Source: Candidatus Geocrenenecus dongiae
GTDB lineage: Archaea > Thermoproteota > Nitrososphaeria_A > Caldarchaeales > Wolframiiraptoraceae
Direction: 5' to 3'
Assembly (NCBI GenBank): GCA_023267855.1
Contig: JALNLN010000004.1
Span: 23,644 to 87,643, forward strand
Length of the DNA stretch: 64,000 bases
A program made the translations under genes and the position numbers. Shown here one piece after another: positions 8,214 through 15,830 of this stretch. The notes beneath the pieces are model-generated. The model made no database searches, was not told the origin of the DNA, and saw only the letters and a program-made list of their open reading frames with translations. How positions within the stretch are numbered: the stretch's first letter is position 1; every line of letters begins with the position of its first letter.

Positions 8214-10016
8214 ATGTTGGAAAATAAGACATTGAAGATATACAATTCACTTACAAGAGAGATTGAAGAATTTCGTCCAGCACGTGGAAGAAAAATTTTC
8301 ATGTATGTTTGTGGTCCAACAGTCTACGATTACATGCATCTAGGCCACATGAAAACATATGTATTTTATGATGTCTTGGCCAGATACCTCTCCTATAAAG
8401 GATTTACAGTATACTTCTTGATGAATATCACAGACGTAGATGATAAGATTATCAATAGAGCTATTGAGAGAAGAATAATAGTAAGTTTAAGTAAATCTGA
8501 AAAGAAAGTTGGAGAACTTATAGGAGAGTTCCAAGTAGGATTTGAGTATATTAGAGATCGGATTATAGAATTGATAAAATCAGGATACGTAGAATTGTAT
8601 GGACATCCAGAGATGAGAGATGAATTGATAAGACTGGAGAGAAATATTCTGCAAGCAGATGAAGAAGAAAGAAAGCGTTATGAAGAGATGTATGAGAATT
8701 TGAAGAGATGGATAAGAGAAGATAGTTTAGTGAAGATTACGTCTGCAGGTGTAAAGGTTGTAGAAGAGATAGAAGCAAATAATCTTAAGCTTGACCCAAT
8801 AGGCTTAGCTAGAGAATTTGAAAAATACTTTAAGGAAGATTTAGAAAAACTCGGAATTAACACTATAACGATGTTTGCGAGAGCGAGCGAGTTCATAGAT
8901 GAGATAGTAGAACTTGCATCAAAACTTATAGAGAAAGGCTACGCATACGATACACCAACAGCACTATACTTCGATTCATCAAAATTCAAAGAATATGGAA
9001 AACTATCTGGTGTAGATCCAGAGAGAGAGTACAGAGTACATAGAATAGAACCAGATCCAAATAAGAAGAATGATGCAGACTGGGCTCTATGGAGAAAGAT
9101 AAGAGAAGGATATCCGAAAGAGCCTGCTTGGAATTCTCCCTGGGGCTTAGGTAGACCTGGGTGGCATATTGAAGATACAACGATAATTATTGAGATGCTT
9201 GGAGATCAGATAGATATTCATGGTGGAGCTAAAGAATTAATGTTTCCCCATCATGAAGCAGAGATAGCTCAAGCGGAAGCATATACAGATGTGAAGCCGT
9301 GTGTGAGATACTGGGTACACACAGATGTATTAACAGTAAATGGTAAGAAGATGTCCAAATCTCTTGGAAACTATATAACTGTAAGAGATGCTTTAAAAAT
9401 CTTCGATCCAGAAGTCTTAAGATACTGGGTTCTCCTCACGAGATATAGACATAGAATGGATTTAAGATTACCCTTTGATCCAGATCCACTAAACCCCATC
9501 AAGCCAGAACACCTTCTCGAAACACCTATAAAACAAGCTGAACAAGGATTAGAAAGACTATACAACGTTATACGTTATGCTTCATCTATGCCTAGAGATG
9601 AAAGATATGATGAAGATTCAAAAAAAATTGAAGAAGAACTAGAATTAATGAAAGAAAGAATTCTAGAAGCATTAGATAATGATATAGATACTGCTAGAGC
9701 ATTAGCAGAACTCCATGAATATGCAACAAAATTCTTCAAGTACTGTCAAGAAAGAAAAACAATAAACATGCAGGTAGCAGAAAAAACGATCAAAGTATTT
9801 AGAGAGATCGGAAGCATACTTGGCATACTACAGAAAGACCTAGAAAAGATAAGTGATGAGAAAGTTAAAGAATTAATAAAACTAATCGTAGGCATCAGAG
9901 AGAAGTTGAGAAAGAATAAACAATATGAGCTTGCTGATGAAATACGTCAAAAACTCAAAGAAATAGGCATAATACTTGAAGATACACCTCAAGGTACACT
10001 GGTTCACATAACTTAA
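8214..10016 (+). CDS. cysS: Cysteinyl-tRNA synthetase with large insertion
   Basis: Charges tRNA-Cys. The class I signatures are present: HLGH at 42-45 and KMSKS at 379-383. The family-specific VCGPTVYD (Cys33) and FPHHEAE (His346, Glu350) also match. Two things are odd. First, the usual zinc ligand Cys in GWHIECS is Asp321 here (GWHIEDTT), so the zinc site would be Cys/Asp/His/Glu or be lost. Second, the protein is 600 residues against about 460-480 usually; the extra roughly 100 residues lie between NITDVDDKIINRA (71-83) and FEKYFKEDLEKLGI (about 202-215) and are rich in charged helices. The start has an AAAGGAAG ribosome-binding site just upstream. Confidence 0.9.
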   Translation: MLENKTLKIYNSLTREIEEFRPARGRKIFMYVCGPTVYDYMHLGHMKTYVFYDVLARYLSYKGFTVYFLMNITDVDDKIINRAIERRIIVSLSKSEKKVGELIGEFQVGFEYIRDRIIELIKSGYVELYGHPEMRDELIRLERNILQADEEERKRYEEMYENLKRWIREDSLVKITSAGVKVVEEIEANNLKLDPIGLAREFEKYFKEDLEKLGINTITMFARASEFIDEIVELASKLIEKGYAYDTPTALYFDSSKFKEYGKLSGVDPEREYRVHRIEPDPNKKNDADWALWRKIREGYPKEPAWNSPWGLGRPGWHIEDTTIIIEMLGDQIDIHGGAKELMFPHHEAEIAQAEAYTDVKPCVRYWVHTDVLTVNGKKMSKSLGNYITVRDALKIFDPEVLRYWVLLTRYRHRMDLRLPFDPDPLNPIKPEHLLETPIKQAEQGLERLYNVIRYASSMPRDERYDEDSKKIEEELELMKERILEALDNDIDTARALAELHEYATKFFKYCQERKTINMQVAEKTIKVFREIGSILGILQKDLEKISDEKVKELIKLIVGIREKLRKNKQYELADEIRQKLKEIGIILEDTPQGTLVHIT

Positions 10017-10186
10017 CAAGAAAACTAACTAACCAGACAATATATATTAAGAAACATTTCTCTGAGAATATCATAAAGGTGTTATAAAGAAAAATTTAAA
10101 TATAGGTAAAAACATAAATCTAATCAGGAGGCAAGATTAATATTTATGTTAAAGTTTTTCGTAAAATTTGATATAAGGTTTTTGCT

Positions 10187-10194
10187 GGAGGTGG
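10187..10194 (+). promoter_or_regulatory. Strong ribosome-binding site of TFB gene
   Basis: GGAGGTGG ends five bases before the ATG at 10200. It fixes the start of the TFB gene. A TATA-like TTTGATATAAGG lies at about 10167-10178 and further AT-rich candidates lie near 10094-10104 and 10139-10149. Confidence 0.6.
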
Positions 10195-10199
10195 TCTAG

Positions 10200-11141
10200 A
10201 TGGCCAAAGTTTGGAAAGAAGGAATGATATGTCCTGAATGTGGTAACGATGTTCTAGTCCATGATCCGAGAACAGGAGAGATAACATGCCCGAGCTGTGG
10301 ATACGTAGTACTAGAGAGAGATATTGATAGAGGTCCTGAATGGAGGAATATAGATGAAGAAGAAGAGAGTAGGAGTAGAGTTGGAGCACCACTCTCTATA
10401 ATGTACCGTGATCACGGACTATCAACAGTAATTAACAAGATAGATGAAGATGCTACAGGTAGAAGACTACCTAAAGAAACTAGAGAGAAGCTACTTAGAT
10501 TAAAGAAGCTAGATGCAACAAGTCAGGTAGATGCTTCTGAAGCTAGAAATCTACAACAAGCAGTGAATATTCTTCAGATATATGTCGATAAACTTCACTT
10601 AAGTCAAGCAATCGCTGAAAAAGCTATGCTCATATATAGGAAAGCATTAAAAGAAGGACTTGTTAGAGGTAGGAGTATTAGATCCATTATGGCTGCAGCC
10701 GTTTATGCAGCATGTAGAGCTATGGGTGCACCAAGAGATTTAAGAGAACTAGAAAAAGCGTATCCAGTAGTTAAGAGAAAAACTATTGCACAAGGATATA
10801 GATTACTACTCAAACACTTAAGATTGAAAGTTCCAGTAGTTGATCCAGCAATATATTTGAGTAAGATTGCTTCAAAAGTTGGACTTGATCAAAGAACAGT
10901 TCAAGAAGCTTTAAGAATACTTCAAGAAGCTACTAAGAGAGGCGCAACTGTTGGAAAAGATCCTGTCGGCATAGCTGCTGCAGCACTCTACATGGCTTGT
11001 CAAGAAACAACACAAAATATAACTCAGAAAGATATTGCTAGAGCTGCAGGAGTAACAGAAGTTACAGTTAGGAATAGGTTTAAAGGTCTTAAAGAAATTC
11101 TCGAAGGCCGTCCAGCGGTTGCTAATCAATCTACAAGCTAG
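10200..11141 (+). CDS. tfb: Transcription initiation factor B (TFB)
   Basis: Recruits RNA polymerase to TBP-bound promoters. The N-terminal zinc ribbon has Cys11, Cys14, Cys30 and Cys33 (CPECG ... CPSCG). It is followed by the B-finger region RDIDRGPEWR and two cyclin repeats, of which ATSQVDASEARNL and the second repeat near GKDPVGIAAAALYMACQ are clear. At 313 residues it is of normal length. It sits alone between cysS and the convergent SUI1 gene. Archaea often have several TFBs; whether this is the only one cannot be seen here. Confidence 0.95.
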   Translation: MAKVWKEGMICPECGNDVLVHDPRTGEITCPSCGYVVLERDIDRGPEWRNIDEEEESRSRVGAPLSIMYRDHGLSTVINKIDEDATGRRLPKETREKLLRLKKLDATSQVDASEARNLQQAVNILQIYVDKLHLSQAIAEKAMLIYRKALKEGLVRGRSIRSIMAAAVYAACRAMGAPRDLRELEKAYPVVKRKTIAQGYRLLLKHLRLKVPVVDPAIYLSKIASKVGLDQRTVQEALRILQEATKRGATVGKDPVGIAAAALYMACQETTQNITQKDIARAAGVTEVTVRNRFKGLKEILEGRPAVANQSTS

Positions 11142-11146
11142 CTTTA

Positions 11147-11455
11147 CTAAACGATCTCGATGTTCTCTTCAGAATGGCCCATCTCTAGTAATATTTCTCT
11201 AACTTTATCCCTATGATCTCCTTGAAGCATTATCGTACCATTCTTGACTGTTCCACCTGATGCACACACAGACTTTAATCTACGTGCTAACTGTGCCAGT
11301 TCATTCTTATCTCCATCTAGACCTTCAATAATAGTTACAGGTCTACCCCACTTCCTAGTTTCAAGTTTTATCTTGATTCTTTGCTGCTCTCTACTTATAG
11401 TTTTACATACACATATTGTTTTGGGTAACCCACAAACGGGGCAGACTTCTACCAT
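11147..11455 (-). CDS. Translation initiation factor aSUI1 (eIF1-like)
   Basis: Small factor that acts in start-codon selection on the 30S subunit. The 102-residue protein has an N-terminal CPVCG...CVC cluster (Cys5, Cys8, Cys15, Cys17), typical of archaeal members, then the SUI1 domain with WGRPVTIIEGL and ASGGTVKNGTIMLQGD, which are the family hallmarks. It is convergent with tfb with five bases between the stops. A GGAGGTAGG site precedes the ATG. Confidence 0.93.
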   Translation of the reverse strand: MVEVCPVCGLPKTICVCKTISREQQRIKIKLETRKWGRPVTIIEGLDGDKNELAQLARRLKSVCASGGTVKNGTIMLQGDHRDKVREILLEMGHSEENIEIV

Positions 11456-11526
11456 TACCTACCTCCTTTCTGCAAAATGCTAATTATCTTGGAGTTATAT
11501 AAGTATTTGCTGATAAAAATATTTGT

Positions 11527-12231
11527 TTAAACATGGTGGGCGCTAGAGTAGTGTTTTTTCTTTTTTTCTTCGTATTCATCTCTATCCATATATTCTTTTG
11601 CAGGAACACCTTTCACTACTTTTGAAGATGGTACGTCTTTAGTTACTGTTGAGCCAGCCGCTATAACTACTCTATCGCCTATAGTTACTCCTGCGATTAT
11701 AGTAGAGTTTGCACCGATTATTACTTCCCGTCCAATTTTTACTCCTTCTATTTCTCCTACTGGGTATTTATCGTTTGTTACGACTACGTTTGGTCCTATG
11801 AAGGTGTTATCTCCAACTACCGTTAAGTGTGGTAAATATACTAGTGATTGTATGATTACGTTCTCTCCAATTTTTACTTCTCCATCTAGTTGTGTATAGC
11901 TTCCTATTCTGCATCTAGAAGATATTCTAGATCTAGATCTAACAAGTACACCGTGTCCGAACTCTACTTCATCACCTACCTCAACATCATCATATATTAT
12001 TGTAAAACTTCTGATAATACATCTCTCACCTATCTTTGCACCTAAACTTACGTTATCTAGATCCTCCAGCCCACCTCCAACCACTCTGAGCAATCTCTCC
12101 CTAGAAGGATAACCTATCTGAACCCATCTATCAATAAACGATCCTTTACCGATTATAGATGGACCATATATTACTGCATCTTCAACAACCTTTCCATAAA
12201 CCATAGCTCTACTTGAAATATATCTAGACAT
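11527..12231 (-). CDS. Hexapeptide-repeat acyltransferase
   Basis: Most of the 234 residues form left-handed beta-helix hexapeptide repeats ([IV]-G-x-x-x-x), for example VIGANSTIIAGVTIGDRVVI followed by AAGSTVTKDVP. The last part closely resembles sugar O- or N-acetyltransferases (WbbJ/WbpD type), with SSKVVKGVPAKEY as the usual end of the helix. A gamma-carbonic-anhydrase-like enzyme is the alternative, but its His ligand pattern is not evident. The substrate is probably a nucleotide sugar. It is a single gene, divergent from glycerate kinase. Confidence 0.75.
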   Translation of the reverse strand: MSRYISSRAMVYGKVVEDAVIYGPSIIGKGSFIDRWVQIGYPSRERLLRVVGGGLEDLDNVSLGAKIGERCIIRSFTIIYDDVEVGDEVEFGHGVLVRSRSRISSRCRIGSYTQLDGEVKIGENVIIQSLVYLPHLTVVGDNTFIGPNVVVTNDKYPVGEIEGVKIGREVIIGANSTIIAGVTIGDRVVIAAGSTVTKDVPSSKVVKGVPAKEYMDRDEYEEKKKKHYSSAHHV

Positions 12232-12392
12232 CAGTAATCTAAGTAGCTCTCCAGATATTTATATCCAATTCTTTTGATACATTTCATCTACAGTAGAGTG
12301 TCTCAGAATATATTAAACCTTTCCTGGAATGTCTTTGGGAGAATTAAGGATAAGTTTAGATTTATCTAACAGTTAATCTAGAGTAGCGTAGA

Positions 12393-13763
12393 ATGTTTAA
12401 AATCGTTAAGAATTTTGAAGAACTCGTCAATAGAAGAAGAGACGTGCTAGCAGAAATAAGGAGGGATGTTCTAAGAGCTGTTGAAGCTGCTATAGAAGCA
12501 GTTCTACCTGAGAATACTCTGAAAAAACATGTTAAAAGAATTGGGGATAGCTTGATGGTAGATAAAGAGAAATATTCTCTTAAGAATTATGAGAAGATCA
12601 TAGTTCTAGGAGCTGGTAAAGCAGTTTTAGGTATGGCTAGACATATTGAAGAAATAATGTTGGATAAGATAGATGCAGGAGTCGTTGTTGTGCCTAGAGA
12701 GAAGATCCATGAAGCTAGTTTAAAAAAGATAGAGGTTCTACCATCTACGCATCCTATTCCAAGCATGCTAGGTGTAAAAGCTTCTGAAAAATTATTGGAG
12801 TATGCTGAAAAAACAGATTCCAAGACTTTAGTAATTTTTCTGCTGTCTGGTGGAGCGTCTGCACTACTCCCTATGCCTACACCTCCGATAACTCTAGAAG
12901 ACAAAGCAGAAACAACCAGACTACTATTGAAGAGTGGAGCAACAATAGATGAAATCAATATAGTTAGAAGACATATTTCAGAAATAAAAGGTGGAAAACT
13001 ATTAAGAAAGCTAAATAACGCTACTGTCATCACACTCATAATCTCAGATGTTATTGGAGATAAACTAGAAGTCATAGGCTCCGGCCCAACCGCCCCAGAC
13101 CCATACACATACAGAGATGCCTACGAAGTATTAAGAAGGTATGGTTTATGGGATAAAGTTCCAGAAAAAGTTAGGAAGAAAATAGAAGATGGAATGGAGG
13201 GTAAAATTGAAGAAAATCCTAAACCCGGAGACCCAATATTCAATAGAGTACGAAACGTTATAATTGCTAACGTTTTAGATGCTTGTTCATCTGCACGTAG
13301 ACTACTTTCTTCTTCAGGATACCGAGTAAAGATACTTACACATCACATGGAGGGAGAAGCATCAGAAGTTGGAAGATTCTTAATTGGAGTCGCTAAAGAC
13401 ATGCTTGTGAAGAAGCCTTCTGCATTAATATGTGGAGGGGAGACGACGGTTACTGTTAGAGGGCATGGTATTGGAGGAAGAAATCAAGAACTCGCTCTCT
13501 CATCTTCCATAAACTTGAAAGAACTAGATAAGTGTGTCTTAGTCAGCGTAGGTACGGACGGTGTTGATGGACCTACAGATGCAGCGGGAGCGATAGTAGA
13601 TAATGAAACATATAGAGAATCTCTTGAGATGGGGCTTAATCCTATCGAGTACCTACTCAACAACGATTCCTACAATTTCTTTAAGAAACTTGGAGACCAT
13701 GTAATTACAGGACCTACTGGAACTAATGTTGGAGACATAGTGATAATTGCATCAAGAGGTTAA
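12393..13763 (+). CDS. Glycerate 2-kinase (MOFRL family)
   Basis: Phosphorylates D-glycerate to 2-phosphoglycerate, as in the non-phosphorylated Entner-Doudoroff route of archaea. The 456-residue protein has the family motifs LGAGKAVLGMA, VLPSTHPIPS, LLSGGASALLPMP and, near the C-terminus, GGETTVTVRGHGIGGRNQEL, then GTDGVDGPTDAAGA. Length is normal. It is a single gene with its own upstream AT-rich promoter region. The specificity (2- versus 3-phosphoglycerate) is inferred from the archaeal family. Confidence 0.9.
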   Translation: MFKIVKNFEELVNRRRDVLAEIRRDVLRAVEAAIEAVLPENTLKKHVKRIGDSLMVDKEKYSLKNYEKIIVLGAGKAVLGMARHIEEIMLDKIDAGVVVVPREKIHEASLKKIEVLPSTHPIPSMLGVKASEKLLEYAEKTDSKTLVIFLLSGGASALLPMPTPPITLEDKAETTRLLLKSGATIDEINIVRRHISEIKGGKLLRKLNNATVITLIISDVIGDKLEVIGSGPTAPDPYTYRDAYEVLRRYGLWDKVPEKVRKKIEDGMEGKIEENPKPGDPIFNRVRNVIIANVLDACSSARRLLSSSGYRVKILTHHMEGEASEVGRFLIGVAKDMLVKKPSALICGGETTVTVRGHGIGGRNQELALSSSINLKELDKCVLVSVGTDGVDGPTDAAGAIVDNETYRESLEMGLNPIEYLLNNDSYNFFKKLGDHVITGPTGTNVGDIVIIASRG

Positions 13764-13817
13764 AAAGTACAAAAATATTGTATGTGTCTCCCTGCATATG
13801 TATCCTCCTCTTAATAC

Positions 13818-14642
13818 ATGCATATTTTTGAAAGATGTTGTTTGAGATTATTTCTACGTAAAATATGGAAACGTTTAAAGATAAGAGGAGCAGAATATTA
13901 TTCGGATGTCTTGAAGGTGGCTAAGATTGTCGGATACCTAGTGGCATATGCTTTACCATTTATCTTACCCTCTACGTTATACGTATTTCTCAAACCTTTA
14001 CTACCTCTAGACATCTTGAGAAACATTATCTCGATGGTGGTTATAGGTGTCATAGTTGGTTTACTTTCAACGTATCTATGTAGAGACATGTTACACAATC
14101 TTCTAGCATCTATAGTCGCATCTCTACTTGGATTATCTACACCACTTATCTTAATGGAAATTATACCTCAGCTTTCATGGATAGGATTGTTTATAGTAGA
14201 AGGCATGTACACCTTACTTACTTTCATAGTTTTACCATTATCAGCCTCAGCAACTTCAATTGCAGCATACAGAACATTTATGAAAAAAAGGGTAGAGGTA
14301 CAGAAATTAGAAGAAAAAATTGAAACTACAATAATAGAACAACCAGTAAAAGAAGAAATAACCAAAGAGGAGAAAGCTGAAGAAGAGAAGATTGAGGTTA
14401 CGCAGGAAACTATGCCTACCATAAGTGAGGAAAGTCTTAGAACTGCTGAAGAAAAACTCGTCCCAGAATTAGAAGAGATGCTCAAAGAAATTATGAAAGA
14501 AGAGGAAGAAGTTGTAAAGGAAGAAAAGGCTGAGCCTGTAGAGAAGATACCGTTGAAAAAGTGTAAAAATTGTGGGGAATACATTCCAGAAGATTCTATC
14601 TATTGTCCACTTTGCGGAAAATATCAAGGGGAAGAGAGTTAG
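13818..14642 (+). CDS. Membrane protein with C-terminal zinc ribbon
   Basis: The 274-residue protein has four hydrophobic segments between about residues 30 and 150, then a highly charged Glu/Lys-rich linker (about 160-245) and a C-terminal zinc ribbon (Cys249, Cys252, Cys263, Cys266; CKNCG ... CPLCG). This arrangement of membrane part, acidic linker and zinc-ribbon tail is common in archaeal proteins of unknown role. The orientation of the tail suggests that it lies in the cytoplasm. I do not recognise a more specific family. It follows glycerate kinase by 54 bases. Confidence 0.6.
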   Translation: MHIFERCCLRLFLRKIWKRLKIRGAEYYSDVLKVAKIVGYLVAYALPFILPSTLYVFLKPLLPLDILRNIISMVVIGVIVGLLSTYLCRDMLHNLLASIVASLLGLSTPLILMEIIPQLSWIGLFIVEGMYTLLTFIVLPLSASATSIAAYRTFMKKRVEVQKLEEKIETTIIEQPVKEEITKEEKAEEEKIEVTQETMPTISEESLRTAEEKLVPELEEMLKEIMKEEEEVVKEEKAEPVEKIPLKKCKNCGEYIPEDSIYCPLCGKYQGEES

Positions 14643-14722
14643 CGTAAGCCTAGAATAAATAATCACAACAAAGAAATATGAAAACATCCTAGCAAATACA
14701 TCTCTTAAATTAGGCATCAGTA

Positions 14723-14740
14723 AGTTTAGAACTCTAAACT
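14723..14740. promoter_or_regulatory. 18-base inverted repeat upstream of UPF0282 gene
   Basis: AGTTTAGA and TCTAAACT form a perfect eight-base inverted repeat with a two-base centre. It lies 58 bases before the ATG at 14799 and just after the preceding gene. It could be an operator or a weak terminator hairpin; nothing decides between them. Confidence 0.25.
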
Positions 14741-14798
14741 ACTAGCTGGCTGGAATTGAACGTTTTAATCTATCGCAATAGACATTCTAGATTGAAAG

Positions 14799-15677
14799 AT
14801 GGATATCAAGCTCATTGCTTTCGACAGTCTAGGGACTAGAAGTATGGCTACAATCATTAAGACTAGGCATGTTCAGATAATGGTGGATCCTAGCGCAGCC
14901 CTAGGTCCTAGAAGATACGGTCTCCCACCGCATCCACTAGAATACGAGAAACTTAAAGAACATAAGGAAGCTATAGTAAAATCTGCTAAAGAGTCTGATT
15001 TAGTAATAGTTACCCACTACCATTATGACCATATCCCTAGACCTGGTGAAGGAGTTGCATGGCTGGCTGGTAAGAAACTCTTAATCAAAGACCCGAACCA
15101 CATGATTAATTTTAGCCAGAAGATGAGAGCTAAGAAATTTCTGGAAATGTTATCTACGTTTGATATTAAAGTGGAAGCTGTAGATGGGAGAGAAATTGAT
15201 ATAGGTGGGACGAAGATAAAGTTCTCGAGACCGGTACAGCATGGGAACGACTCTAAGCTTGGCTATGTTCTAGAAGTCTTAGTAGAAGATTCTGGAGAGA
15301 AAATATTGTTTACGTCCGATGTGGAGGGACCCGTAGATGAAGAACAAGTAAAATTCATACTCTCAAATAAGCCAGACATATTAATATGTGATGGCCCGAT
15401 GACATACATGCTTGGAAATAAATATAGTTGGGAGGATCTTGAGAAAGCTCTCAAAAACCTAAAGAAGATAGTTATGAAAACAGAGTTAAGCATACTTATC
15501 CTAGATCATCACTTAATTAGAGATAGAGATTGGAAAATGAAGATTAGAGAATTTGTAGAAGAAGTAGGTGGAGACGTAGAGATACATACAGCTGCATCCT
15601 ACATGGGTTTACCTGAAAATCCTCTCGAATCTATGAGAGATGTACTGTGGAGAGAGAGCAGTCTTAGAAGATCGTGA
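14799..15677 (+). CDS. UPF0282 metallo-beta-lactamase fold protein
   Basis: The 292-residue protein is a member of the archaeal UPF0282 family within the metallo-beta-lactamase superfamily. It starts with the family sequence DIKLIAFDSLGTRSMAT and has VDPSAALGPRRYGLPPHPLE. The metal motif THYHYDHIPRP is complete (His73, His75, Asp77, His78). Further ligands are VQHGND, FTSDVEGP and LDHHLIRD. The substrate is unknown; nuclease-like or hydrolase activity is plausible. It is a single gene upstream of lhr. Confidence 0.85.
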   Translation: MDIKLIAFDSLGTRSMATIIKTRHVQIMVDPSAALGPRRYGLPPHPLEYEKLKEHKEAIVKSAKESDLVIVTHYHYDHIPRPGEGVAWLAGKKLLIKDPNHMINFSQKMRAKKFLEMLSTFDIKVEAVDGREIDIGGTKIKFSRPVQHGNDSKLGYVLEVLVEDSGEKILFTSDVEGPVDEEQVKFILSNKPDILICDGPMTYMLGNKYSWEDLEKALKNLKKIVMKTELSILILDHHLIRDRDWKMKIREFVEEVGGDVEIHTAASYMGLPENPLESMRDVLWRESSLRRS

Positions 15678-15830
15678 ACACGGTACTACCAGACATTCTT
15701 CTCTTACAGCTAGATTATCTTAAGAAGAGAAAAAGATTGAGAATATTTTTTAGGTTATCTGAGAGTATTGGTTATGTGTTCTGTTTTAGATCATCTTTAT
15801 CTTTTAGGTTGTAGAATCTACTATAGGTAG

